From Aureimonas endophytica (lineage in GTDB: Bacteria > Pseudomonadota > Alphaproteobacteria > Rhizobiales > Rhizobiaceae), in contig NZ_BMIQ01000003.1 of NCBI RefSeq assembly GCF_014642635.1, forward strand, positions 125,255 to 189,254: a stretch of DNA of 64,000 nt, given 5' to 3'. The position numbers were made by a program, and so were the translations under genes. The notes beneath the pieces are model-generated. The model saw nothing but the letters and a program-made list of their open reading frames with translations. It made no database searches and was not told the origin of the DNA. Below are positions 29,478 to 38,800 of the stretch, one piece after another (position 1 is the stretch's first letter; every line of letters begins with the position of its first letter).

Positions 29478-30008
29478 ATGCCCACAGGATCATACACGCA
29501 CCCCTTGCTTGGTAAGGTGACGTTCGAGACCGAGCATCGTTTTTGGGTACGGGGCGATCCGATCCGCTTCACGTCCGGCTTCGATCCGGACATTGAAGTA
29601 ACATCGGTTCTTATTCCGCAACTGCACGACGTACCGGGCTCCAATCGAGGCAAGCTACGCTTCCATCGCAAAGGCCATGCCCAGCTTCAGATGGCTTTCG
29701 CCGACATCGAGCGATTGGGCATGATGAGATTCATTCGAACTTGTTCCGGAGCGTTCTATGCCCGCCTTCGCAAGCCAACTAGTGGCGTTCTTAGCCGGCT
29801 GCCATCCAATCATTCCTTCGGCCTCGCCATCGATCTGAACGCCAACGACGGCTCCCTCGGCGGTTCGGTCTCACCTGTGGCCCCGGTCTTTGAGGCGCAC
29901 GGGTTTAAATGGGGCAAGGAGTTCAACGACCCTATGCATTTCGAGGTCGAAGAGTTCGTCGGTTCTCCAGTTGCCCTTTCCGAAGATATTGCCGCTCTGA
30001 TGAAGTGA
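29478..30008 (+). CDS. M15-family peptidase (D-Ala-D-Ala carboxypeptidase-like)
   Basis: A 176-residue protein with the zinc-site pattern of M15 peptidases: His112 and Asp119 in SNHSFGLAIDLN and His154 in NDPMHFEVEE, plus a preceding loop that can hold the catalytic Asp/Glu. Such enzymes cut peptidoglycan peptides; phage endolysins of this fold exist too. No signal peptide is seen, so it is either cytosolic or exported with help. The start at 29478 follows GGAG; the gene is 7 bp upstream of a DUF900 hydrolase, probably in one operon. Confidence 0.75.
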   Translation: MPTGSYTHPLLGKVTFETEHRFWVRGDPIRFTSGFDPDIEVTSVLIPQLHDVPGSNRGKLRFHRKGHAQLQMAFADIERLGMMRFIRTCSGAFYARLRKPTSGVLSRLPSNHSFGLAIDLNANDGSLGGSVSPVAPVFEAHGFKWGKEFNDPMHFEVEEFVGSPVALSEDIAALMK

Positions 30009-30015
30009 GGCTGGC

Positions 30016-31176
30016 ATGGCGAAGAACCGGATTGCACGGGTGGCAAAGCCGCAAACCGTAACCGTCTTTTTTGCAACGAACCGCATGCCGATTGCGGAGA
30101 AGGGCAGTGACCGTATCATCGACTTCGGTCCCGATCTCGGCCCGATCGACGGAACGGCAGTCCGGTTCGGCAGCGCGGTGGCAACGATCGAGGGCGATGG
30201 CGCGCAAGTCAATATGGAGACGCTTTGGGTCTCGCCGGAAAAGCTTTATGGCGCGGACCAGAAGCGCGGCAGCCGGGATATTTTCGAGCAGTTGCGCGCT
30301 GACATGAAGGGAAATGAGCGGCCGACATTGGTGCTGCTGCACGGCTTTTCGAACAGCTTCCGTGATGCGCTTGAGCGCGCGGCTTGGATCAGCGTATTTT
30401 ACGGGATTGAAGCGAACATCTTCGTATTCAGTTGGCCTTCGATCGGGCGCAACCTGCCGACCCCTTTGCCTTATGCCGACTATGCGCATGACCGCTACAC
30501 GGCGCGAGCCTCAGGCGTCGCGATCGCACGGACGTTGCAGATCCTCTACGACTTCATCGATGGCCTGGATCCAAGTGCGACGTGCCGGCAACCCTTGCAT
30601 CTGATCGCTCACAGCATGGGTGTGTTCGTGCTGCGCCAGGCGGTTCAGGCTCTCATGCGGCAGGCGCCGAGGCCTCCAGCGGGCTTGGCCGACCCTATGA
30701 GCGATCAACTCATTTTCGACGCGGGCACCCGCAACCTGACGGGCATTCCGACCGCGAGCGCCGACCCGAACCGATTGCGCCGCACGTTCGGCGAAGTCGT
30801 GCTCGCCGCTGGCGATGAAGACGAAGATTCTTTCGAAGACGCAAACGAACTGCGCTACCTGCCACGGATCGCGCGCCGCGTCTCAGTCTATCACACGCCC
30901 TCGGATTGGATCCTCTCCACTCTCAGTCGCGTCACAAAATTTAATGGCCCTCGATTGGGAATGGACGGTCCGGAAAACATGTCCATAATCAGCGATAAGG
31001 TGACGAGCATTGATGTGACCGACGTTCTCTCCAGCGCTGACGACCTGCAAAGCCATCAGTATTATAGAATATTTCCCCGCGTACGCGACGATATCGTCGC
31101 TGTATTGCGAGGAGAACCACAAGAAAAAATTGTCAAACGACGAAGCCTGACTCCACATCGCTATTGCCTAACTTGA
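30016..31176 (+). CDS. Alpha/beta hydrolase of the DUF900 type
   Basis: A 386-residue protein. The central alpha/beta-hydrolase domain has the oxyanion segment LVLLHGFSNSFRDALERAA (around 106-124), the FVFSWPSIG strand typical of DUF900, and the nucleophile elbow AHSMG with Ser200. The C-terminal His is in the region VYHTPSDWIL. Members are esterase/lipase-like with unknown natural substrates. It lies between an M15 peptidase gene and a membrane-protein gene (16 bp), forming a small operon of unknown purpose. Confidence 0.75.
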   Translation: MAKNRIARVAKPQTVTVFFATNRMPIAEKGSDRIIDFGPDLGPIDGTAVRFGSAVATIEGDGAQVNMETLWVSPEKLYGADQKRGSRDIFEQLRADMKGNERPTLVLLHGFSNSFRDALERAAWISVFYGIEANIFVFSWPSIGRNLPTPLPYADYAHDRYTARASGVAIARTLQILYDFIDGLDPSATCRQPLHLIAHSMGVFVLRQAVQALMRQAPRPPAGLADPMSDQLIFDAGTRNLTGIPTASADPNRLRRTFGEVVLAAGDEDEDSFEDANELRYLPRIARRVSVYHTPSDWILSTLSRVTKFNGPRLGMDGPENMSIISDKVTSIDVTDVLSSADDLQSHQYYRIFPRVRDDIVAVLRGEPQEKIVKRRSLTPHRYCLT

Positions 31177-31192
31177 CACGGCACGATTTGTT

Positions 31193-31693
31193 ATGACGAA
31201 GCCGACAGAAATCACGACGCATGCCGATGGCACGGCCTCTGCCACAAAACCAGAAAACATATCGCCTCCAACTTCAAACGGGGATCTTGCTGCCTTAATC
31301 GGTAGGAACGGCCTCACGGTTATAGGGGCCGTCACGTTCCTCCTTTCGATACCTGCCAACACGCTACCGGCTGATTTTGCGAAGATTCCGATCTTCTACG
31401 GCTACGGTCTCGTCGGTATCATAGCGGTTTGCGGCTACGTGGTCCTCGGCGGGTTCGAACGGATTGACCGGAAATCCATCGCGGGCTTCGTGCTGCTGGT
31501 GGCAGTTGCGTGCATATTCGCGACTCCACCCCTTTTCTCCATCTGGGACTCGGCACGACAGAGAGCGCCCGACGCGTCCCTGGCTCCGGCCTCGGTGACG
31601 CTACCTGACTCGGCCAATGCCCATGCCACGCCTACCCCAAGTTCCAATGCGAACACGCTCCAACCATTCTCCCTGGAGATCACCCAACGATGA
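31193..31693 (+). CDS. Hypothetical membrane protein
   Basis: A 166-residue protein with three hydrophobic segments (GLTVIGAVTFLLSIP; IFYGYGLVGIIAVCGYVVLG; IAGFVLLVAVACIFATPPLF) followed by a Pro/Ala/Ser-rich tail likely outside the membrane. The family is not recognised. The stop overlaps the next gene's ATG by 4 bp, so the two are coupled. It belongs to the M15/DUF900 operon. Confidence 0.6.
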   Translation: MTKPTEITTHADGTASATKPENISPPTSNGDLAALIGRNGLTVIGAVTFLLSIPANTLPADFAKIPIFYGYGLVGIIAVCGYVVLGGFERIDRKSIAGFVLLVAVACIFATPPLFSIWDSARQRAPDASLAPASVTLPDSANAHATPTPSSNANTLQPFSLEITQR

Positions 31694-31934
31694 AATTACC
31701 GACATGGGTGCTTGCCTTCGTTCTAGCTGGAACTCTCCTCCACAGCATCGTTGCGCAGGCCCAGCCACAGTCCCCGAACAGTCAAACGGTCCAGATCGAA
31801 GCCAGCACGACCAACTGCCGCGACGCGATCACGAGCGAGAAGGACGTATGCGCTCCCGAAGGATGGAAACTACAGGAAGGTGCCCCAGTGTATCTTTCGC
31901 AGAACGGTCGCAGTCGGATCGAGGCACAGCGCAC
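31690..31934 (+). pseudogene. Secreted protein truncated by IS481 element
   Basis: The first 25 residues are a signal peptide (KLPTWVLAFVLAGTLLHSIVAQA). About 82 native residues remain (including a CRDAITSEKDVC pair of cysteines) before the IS481 left end at 31935. The open frame runs on into the element to 32001. No continuation of the gene is found after the right end of the element, so its 3' part has been lost. Confidence 0.6.
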
Positions 31935-32902
31935 TAGGTGTTTGGTCCCAGCATGTCATGGCGCGGCATACGAACAAAGAGCTGCGGAGTTGTCTCACTG
32001 ATCTGCCGGATGGCTTCGAACGGGGTCTTGAACCGTAGCGCCTTGAGCTGCTTGGCGTAGTTGTAAGCCAAGAGCCAGTCTCGGACGTGACGACGCAGAT
32101 CGGTGATCGAGGCGTAGTGGAAGGATTTGACGGTGGCGTCCTTGATGGTCCGTACCATCCGCTCGGCCTGACCATTGGTCCAGGGATGGTAGGGCTTCGT
32201 CTGGCGGTGTTCGATGCCGTTGGCGGCACAGACGGCGCCGAAGATATGAGCGACGAAGCCGCTCTCGCTGCGTTTGTCGTGCTGGACGAACTGGCTGCCG
32301 TTGTCGGTGAGCACCGTGTGGACCCGGTAAGGCACGGTCTTCACCAGCGCCTTGAGGAAGCCCGTTGCCACAAGCTTCGTCGCTTTGCGGTAGATCCTTG
32401 CGAACACAATCTTCGATGTCCGGTCCACGGCCAGGAAGAGAAAGGCCTTCCCGCCTTCGTAGCGCAGTTCCGCGATATCGATGTGGAAATACCCGATCTC
32501 ATACGCCTTGAAGCGCTTGGGCTTTTTCTGGTCGGCCTTTGGCAGTCGAGAGATGCCATGGCGTTGCAGGCAGCGATGCAGGCTCGAGCGGGACAGGTGG
32601 GGGATGACGTCCTTCAAGGCGAGAAAGACGTCGTCGAGCGGCAAGCGCGCCTGGATGCGCAAGGAGGCGATCGCAGCCTCCTCCAGCGCCGACAGCACGG
32701 TGCTTCTGCGCTCCTTCGGACCCATGGCCGCATCCTCGACGGTGGGTCGAGACCGCCATTTCCTCACGGTCTTCTCGTTGACCCCGTACCGCCTTGCGAG
32801 TTCCGCGACCGAAGCCTTCGATCGCTGTAGCTCTGCTCGAACGGCGTGCGTGGTCTTGGCGCTCCCGTGGAGAAATTGGCCCATAGCGCGTTCCTCTGCC
32901 AT
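31934..32902 (-). CDS. IS481-family transposase
   Basis: A 322-residue DDE transposase. The N-terminal HTH reads VAELARRYGVNEKTVRKWRS. The catalytic core has Asp in YFHIDIAEL, Asp in LTDNGSQF and Glu in NGQAERMVRT. The stop codon lies in the left inverted repeat, as in other IS481 members. An internal ATG at 32884 (MGQFLHGSA) is an alternative start. The gene appears intact. Confidence 0.92.
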   Translation of the reverse strand: MAEERAMGQFLHGSAKTTHAVRAELQRSKASVAELARRYGVNEKTVRKWRSRPTVEDAAMGPKERRSTVLSALEEAAIASLRIQARLPLDDVFLALKDVIPHLSRSSLHRCLQRHGISRLPKADQKKPKRFKAYEIGYFHIDIAELRYEGGKAFLFLAVDRTSKIVFARIYRKATKLVATGFLKALVKTVPYRVHTVLTDNGSQFVQHDKRSESGFVAHIFGAVCAANGIEHRQTKPYHPWTNGQAERMVRTIKDATVKSFHYASITDLRRHVRDWLLAYNYAKQLKALRFKTPFEAIRQISETTPQLFVRMPRHDMLGPNT

Positions 32903-32944
32903 GGCGTCAACGCTACGCCATCACACTCCGGGACTGAACACCTA
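31935..32944. mobile_element. IS481-family insertion sequence (about 1.0 kb)
   Basis: The element is bounded by imperfect inverted repeats: left TAGGTGTTTGGTCCCAG (31935-31951), right end reading inward TAGGTGTTCAGTCCCGG. It carries one transposase gene on the minus strand. No clear target duplication is visible (left flank GCGCAC, right flank ACTCAG), which suggests recombination after insertion. Confidence 0.8.
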
Positions 32945-32946
32945 AC

Positions 32947-33903
32947 TCAGATCAGCACACGCTCGACCTCGTCGAGCGTAATCGCGTCGGCTCGACGGTC
33001 GTAGAGCTGAGTGGTGCGGGTTGAGGAATGGTTCGCCATAGCAGCGGCCTTCTCCAACGTACCGCCGTTCTTGAGGTAGGTCGTGATGCCCGTGGCGCGG
33101 AACGTGTGGTTGCCGATCGCGGTGTGGATGCCAGCCGCAAGCGCCCGGCGCCGGATCATCATGAAAGCGTTGGCTTGGGGCAGAGGGGTACGGGTCAGAT
33201 TGCGCGTCCCGCGTCCGATGGTGCGAAATAGGGGCCCCCTCCGGTCCTCGGCGACGCCGGTTCCGTTGAGATAGGCGTGGAGGTAGACTTCGAGGTTATG
33301 ATGGCAGGGCATCTCGTGCCGCTTGCCGCCTTTTTCATGCAGTCGTACCCAGAGGCGTCGGTTCTGCACGAAGACGTCATCGACCTTCATGGCGAGCGCT
33401 GCGCCGATCCTGGCGAAAGAATAGACCATCAACCCGATGAGCGCGCGATCGCGCAGCCCCGCCGGCGTCGAGACGTCGATCGCGTCGAGGATCTGGCGGG
33501 CTTCCTGCGGGTCGAGCACCGGTGTCCTGCCGCGCTTCACGCTGTGCGAGGGGCCACGCACGGACGCGGCCGGATTCATCGGCACGATCTGGCCGACCAC
33601 CAGCCAGTCGAACAGCATGCGGATCGCGGCAAGCCGCTGCTTGGCCGTCGGCGCCGATCGCGCACGCGTCAATTCCTCGATGTAGCCAGCGACGTGCAGC
33701 GGCTGCACTGCCGATATCGACGGGACGCCATGTGCCTCGCACCAAAGGAGGAACTCGGCCACAGCCCCGCCGTAGGCGCGCCGCGTGTTCGGATTGCGAA
33801 TGTGCGAAGCGAAGAACTCGAGAAAGCGGATGGAAGCCCGTTCGCCAGCGGATACGACGAGAGCAGAGGCGGGAAGCGTGCCGGCGATAACGACCTGGCT
33901 CAT
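32947..33903 (-). CDS. Tyrosine-type site-specific recombinase
   Basis: A 318-residue XerC-like recombinase: an N-terminal SAM-like core-binding domain (about 20-115, NTRRAYGGAVAEFLLWCEAHG) and a catalytic domain with Arg165, Lys194 in KGGKRHE, His266 and Arg269 in NHTFRATG, His292 in ANHSS and the nucleophile Tyr301 in TTQLYDR. All six residues are present. It is the last gene of a four-gene minus-strand operon, overlapping the previous gene by 4 bp. An IS481 right end lies just beyond its stop. The start at 33903 is preferred over an open frame to 34071 that lies in the upstream gene. Confidence 0.9.
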   Translation of the reverse strand: MSQVVIAGTLPASALVVSAGERASIRFLEFFASHIRNPNTRRAYGGAVAEFLLWCEAHGVPSISAVQPLHVAGYIEELTRARSAPTAKQRLAAIRMLFDWLVVGQIVPMNPAASVRGPSHSVKRGRTPVLDPQEARQILDAIDVSTPAGLRDRALIGLMVYSFARIGAALAMKVDDVFVQNRRLWVRLHEKGGKRHEMPCHHNLEVYLHAYLNGTGVAEDRRGPLFRTIGRGTRNLTRTPLPQANAFMMIRRRALAAGIHTAIGNHTFRATGITTYLKNGGTLEKAAAMANHSSTRTTQLYDRRADAITLDEVERVLI

Positions 33904-34664
33904 TGCCACTTCTCTGCTTCCGACAGGAGGCGACGCAAGTTGGCCCTGTCCTCTTCCGCAACAGCGACGCCGACGAGTTCGTATTCGGGATGCCAGAAAT
34001 CGCGTTGGCGCCCTTCGGGAAACAAAGGCACCAGAAGTTGGAACGCCGGATTGAAGCGCCGCATGGGCCAATTCGTCCCGGCATGCAGCTCGGCGGCATC
34101 GCCCGTATCATTCGCGAGCATCAGGCGTGCGAGGTCGATCGCATCGGCCGTTGGGCTCCAGCCTATTACGAGCGGGTCGAGAGCCGCGTAGGCGGCCTGA
34201 ACGAGAACGACCCGCCAGTCCCCGATGGGAGTTTCAACTCGCACAAGGCCGAGCGCCTGAAGATCATATGCCGCGCCTTCGATGGCGCGCGGATCGGTAT
34301 CAAGCAGCTCTCCCTGAAGATCCTCGATCTCATAGCGTCGGTCTGCCAGCCCATTCGGGCAATCTCGGATCATGAAGGTGACCAACTGCTCCGGCAGACC
34401 GTCGAGCATGACCGTTGGCGCCAGCATGTCGTCTTGCCGGTCAAGCTGTCTGGCGTGCTCGTTCACTCGGGCGGTGACTGCGTCGAACCAAGCCGCCTGT
34501 TGTCGGGCAGCCTTCGACGGATGGGTGGTCTGGTAGATCCGCGCGAGCGCGCCGGTGATCGGGTTGGCTCCGGCGATAGCCTCCACGATCGCTCGGAACG
34601 CGTCGCGCTTCGAATATGCCGCCGGTGCGACGAGAGGGGCTTTTGGGTTGGTTCGCTCATTCAT
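33900..34664 (-). CDS. Hypothetical protein in recombinase operon
   Basis: A 254-residue protein of no family known to me. It is alpha-helical, with a possible winged-helix segment in the middle (GLADRRYEIEDLQGELLDTD, then AIEGAAYDLQALGLVRVETP), suggesting DNA binding. The ATG at 34664 is used; the frame can extend to a TTG at 34682, which would overlap the preceding gene. Its stop overlaps the recombinase start by 4 bp. Confidence 0.6.
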   Translation of the reverse strand: MNERTNPKAPLVAPAAYSKRDAFRAIVEAIAGANPITGALARIYQTTHPSKAARQQAAWFDAVTARVNEHARQLDRQDDMLAPTVMLDGLPEQLVTFMIRDCPNGLADRRYEIEDLQGELLDTDPRAIEGAAYDLQALGLVRVETPIGDWRVVLVQAAYAALDPLVIGWSPTADAIDLARLMLANDTGDAAELHAGTNWPMRRFNPAFQLLVPLFPEGRQRDFWHPEYELVGVAVAEEDRANLRRLLSEAEKWQ

Positions 34665-34674
34665 GTTGACACCA

Positions 34675-35214
34675 TCAGGCAATCGGCCCGAACAGACGCT
34701 CCAGAACGACGTCGAGCGAGTCCAGCACCTCGAAGCGTCCGCGCGGCACGACGCGATGGTTTGGCCGTTCGGTTTTCGTGCCCTCGGCGTTGCCCTTGGT
34801 ATGCTTGGCGGTTCGGAACTCGTTCAAGTCGGGCAGCGGTTCGCCCGGCTCGCCTCCGAACCACAGGAATGAGTGCAGCGTCAGATCCGGCGTTACGATG
34901 ATCCAGAGGACGCAGCCGCTCGGTTTCGCCGCGAGCTTGAGGCTGAGCTTGGTGTTGGCGGCCTTGCCTCCAAGGGACGTCGTCTTGAACTGGATGTGCC
35001 GCACCACCTTGCCATGGCTCATTACGAGATCGTAGCCGCCGGCATCGAACTCGGAGCGCAACACCTCGACGTCGGTGACGCCGCGCTGCCAAAGCCGGCG
35101 CAGGGCAGCGCCGACGAAGACGTGCTCGACGATGCGCTCGCGCAGCGTCGAATGGATCGAGTTCAAGTTTGGCTCGTCTGCTTCGGTTAGAGTGTCATTC
35201 GCATCCAACATCAT
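34675..35214 (-). CDS. PD-(D/E)xK nuclease-like protein in recombinase operon
   Basis: A 179-residue protein. The pattern LRERIVEHVFVG (Glu), GGYDLVMSHG (Asp) and HIQFKTTSLGG (Gln-x-Lys) reads as a PD-(D/E)xK fold of the QxK variety, as in some restriction-like nucleases and Holliday-junction enzymes. Whether it is active is unknown. ATGs at 35214 and 35211 are both possible starts; the former overlaps the preceding stop by 4 bp. It is translationally coupled to its neighbours on both sides. Confidence 0.55.
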   Translation of the reverse strand: MMLDANDTLTEADEPNLNSIHSTLRERIVEHVFVGAALRRLWQRGVTDVEVLRSEFDAGGYDLVMSHGKVVRHIQFKTTSLGGKAANTKLSLKLAAKPSGCVLWIIVTPDLTLHSFLWFGGEPGEPLPDLNEFRTAKHTKGNAEGTKTERPNHRVVPRGRFEVLDSLDVVLERLFGPIA

Positions 35215-35552
35215 AGTGATGCAAACATAGCTTCCACATCGGCCACTGGTGTCTGGTTGTCGAAAGCATGGAGCATCGGTCCGGACTGCGTCCGGTTCCT
35301 GACTTCGATTTTCTCAGTCTTGTGGTTGTACGCGACGGCGTACCGCGAATTTCCGACTTCGAACCAAAGCACGTTGGCCAAACTGCCATCGTACTGTTTG
35401 ATCTCGATCGATCCCGCCTCCGCACGCCAGATGATCCCACCAAGCAGTGCCAAAGCTATAGCCTTCACCTGACCGGCGTGATGATCCGCACGCCCCATGA
35501 CGCCGGAGGCGTACTCTTGAAGCGTTTTAACGTCTTGCGCCGTAATCGGCAT
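35211..35552 (-). CDS. Hypothetical protein, first gene of recombinase operon
   Basis: A 113-residue alpha/beta protein. The central LALLGGIIWRAEAGSIEIKQ, then LANVLWFEVGNSRYAVAYNH, forms a beta-sheet-like run. I recognise it only as a conserved small protein; no function is known to me. Its stop overlaps the next gene by 4 bp. GC content drops in this part of the island. Confidence 0.6.
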   Translation of the reverse strand: MPITAQDVKTLQEYASGVMGRADHHAGQVKAIALALLGGIIWRAEAGSIEIKQYDGSLANVLWFEVGNSRYAVAYNHKTEKIEVRNRTQSGPMLHAFDNQTPVADVEAMFASL

Positions 35553-35819
35553 GACTATCTCCCATACATTCGATAAAGGACATTATCATATATATGGCAC
35601 GGAACACGTTTATGACGACGATGGTCAGTTTTGTGCATATGCTGCTCCTATCGTGTCACTCAGTTCGATCTCGAACGCGGACGTTCGTTCGAAATTAGCG
35701 TGCTGGCAAAGGGCGAGCCAGTCAGGCTGATTTCCTTGCCATTCCCCACGAATGCATTTTCACTTAAACACAATCAATTGGACAATCATTGCTAGCATTG
35801 CCGGGTTCCGCGACCTCGC

Positions 35820-38800
35820 ATGTTGAATGAACCAAGTGGAAACCGGTTGATGGATTTTGATTTCAGGACTTTCTCAACGCGATCATTCGAACGGTTCGCG
35901 CAGGCGCTTGCGGCGCATGTACTTGGGCCAGGCCTGATGGTATTCGGCGACGGGCCGGACGGTGGTCGCGAGGCAGTGTTGGATGGAGCACTCGACTTCC
36001 CGACAACTGCCGACCCTTGGAACGGCTACATCGTCATGCAGGCCAAGTTCCTGCAGGTGCCAAAGACCTCCGCCGAAGACGCTAATTGGTTGGCAGCTCA
36101 GCTCGACGTCGAATTACAGAAATTCGTGGCGCCGGGCAGCCGATTAAGGAAGCCTCGGTACTACATCCTAGTCTCCAACGCTCGCCTCTCACCTCAACCC
36201 AGTTCCGCTAGGGGAAAAGGAGGCATTGCCAAGGTCGACGCAGTCTTCTCCAAATACCGAAAGCGACTCGGCCTCGTAGGCTGGCGGGTGTGGCATCTCG
36301 ACCAACTTGCGACCTACCTTGCTGGCGCCGATGGGTTGCGACGAAGCTACGCAGCATGGCTCTCGTCAAGCGACGTAATATCCGACCTCTTGGAGGAGGT
36401 TGGCAGTCGCCACCGCGCCGTAGGAGAAGCGCTCTACCGATATCTCGCAAGAGAACTAAGAACGCATCAGCCCGTCAGGCTTCAGCAGGCGGGTCACTCC
36501 GGCGAGGCTGCAACTATGATCGAGGACGTCTTCACCGACCTCCCGTTCAAACCTATGAACAGCGCGCCTTCCACTACGGACCTGCCTCTACTCTCAGCGC
36601 TACTCGATCGTTCGCGCGACCGGCTCGACCGGGAGAGCGTAGATGCGCAAGCGCGAGAAATCACCGGGCGGCCCGAGAGAATCCTGCTAATTGGCGGCCC
36701 TGGCCAGGGCAAGTCGACAGTGTCGCAATTCATGGGCCAGATGATGCGCGCCAACGTATTGAGATCAGACCGGTCCGGCCGTTTGCCGGCTGACATAAGT
36801 CGGATCGTAAACGGCACGCTAGCGGCGGCCACGTCAATCGTTGGCGACCAACCGCTTCCTCGGAGGATTCCCTTCAGAATCGATTTGCCGAGTTTCGCTG
36901 ACCGTCTTTCTGAAGCAGCAGAGGGCCGTCTCACGCTGCTGCGTTATTTGGCGGGTGAGGTGGCACGTATTGCTGACGCTGATATCAACGTCGAGGATAT
37001 TCGCCGCTGGATCGTGGAGCAGCCGACCGCCTTCGTTTTGGACGGCCTAGATGAGGTGCCACCGAGTGCGAACCGGACGGCGGTCGTGAATGCGATTGGT
37101 GAGTTCTGGGACGAGGCGCATACAGCAGACCTACAGATGGTCGTAACAACCAGACCCCAAGGCTATAACGACGACCTCGATCCAACCCTTTACGTTAAAT
37201 ACGAGATGATGCCGCTCGGTCCAGACCAGGCGGTCGCCTACGCCTTGAGGCTCGCAAAAAATCGGCTTTCGGATCACGTTCAGCGCGAGAGGGTCGTTGG
37301 GCGAATGCGGGAGGCTGCGCGCAGTCCAACGACGTCACGTCTTATGGTGAGCCCGCTGCAGGTCGCCATCCTCTTGGCCCTGATCGACCAGCGAGGAGAT
37401 GCTCCGAGTGACCGCTGGACACTTTTCGATAAATATTTCGCGGTCGTTCTCGAACGCGAGCAAGGGAAGGTGGGCCCCGTCGGCGAAGCTATGAGGGTGT
37501 GGAGCAGGCAGATTGTGTCGCTGCATCATAGGGCTGGCTTCCTGCTGCACGTCGATGCAGAGACCCGCGGCAATTCCGAAGCTTACCTAGTCGATGCCGA
37601 GTTGCGCGATTTGGTGCGCGACCAGTTGGCCGAGGAAGGGTTCGAAGGGTTGGAGCTTGATCGGATCACGTCCGACCTCTTGGCCGCATCCACCCAACGG
37701 CTGGTACTGCTCGTCCAACGTGAGGAGGGCAGGTTTGGCTTTGAGGTCCGCTCTCTCCAAGAGTTCATGGCAGCAGCTCACTTGATGGCCGGGTCGGAGG
37801 CTCTCGTGCAGCGGCGACTGGAGACAATCGCAAATCGAAGCCATTGGCTGCACGTATTTCAAATTGCCTCGAGTAAGTGCTTCGCGGTCCCTGACTCTCA
37901 GCATCTACGCGACACGGTTGTAATGATATGCAGAGCGCTAAACGACGCGGGTGATGAGCTTGACCGCTATTTGCGCACTGGATCGCGCCTTGCGCTGTCA
38001 TTATTAAACGACGGACTAGCCTTCGATGCTCCACGGTACCGGCGCACTCTGGTAGCGCTTGCCATTGAAATCTTAGTGAGGGGTCCGGAGGCACTCCCGA
38101 GCACTTTGAAAAAGCATTGCGCATCAGATTTTACCCGCTCAACTGGCAACATCCGGCCCCACTTCACCTCCACTTTAGAAAAGCCGCGCTTGGCGGCGTG
38201 GCTACTTTTAATGAGGCTGGCCGCCGATGGGTGTGACTGGGCTCTCGACTGGCTGTCCCGCGAAACCCCTAGGGATGAGGAAAGCTCGGCGATATTGATT
38301 GCCCTCGCAGAGGCGACGCCTCATAAAACCGCGTTGGACGCCTTTCTGAGAACGACTCTTGAACAGGCTCCCCCTAACGAGATCGCGAGGCAGTTCGACA
38401 GACTCGAGAGGGACAAATCCGAGCGGCGGAACCGCATTGTTAACAAGTCGCCCTGCCTTCGCATCTTAACGCAGCGGGCGGACGACATCGTGCCCTCCCT
38501 GATCATCAGCCAGCCTACAGAACTTTCGCTGCCACTAGCTTCGATAGAAGTTGGGCCAAAGTTTAGGGAAGTTTACGCCGACATCCCCGCCACCCCAGCT
38601 TGGGAAGCCGTTCGGGCGGTCGTCGCGTTCCACCGGAATCCGTCCGCCGCTGAGCTTGGCTCGCTATTAAACGTGATCAAGGAAAGGGGGTGGGACAAGC
38701 CACTTTTGTCGATGAGATTGTATCTACCTTGGCCACTTGCGACCGCTCTCATGATAGGCCGCCTCTCGGGTGACCTTAACGCGGTCGCGGCACACGTTGC

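Noticed and set aside
34680-34682. TTG start for the 254-aa recombinase-operon protein
   Set aside because: Would overlap the preceding stop and adds six residues without support; ATG 34664 preferred.
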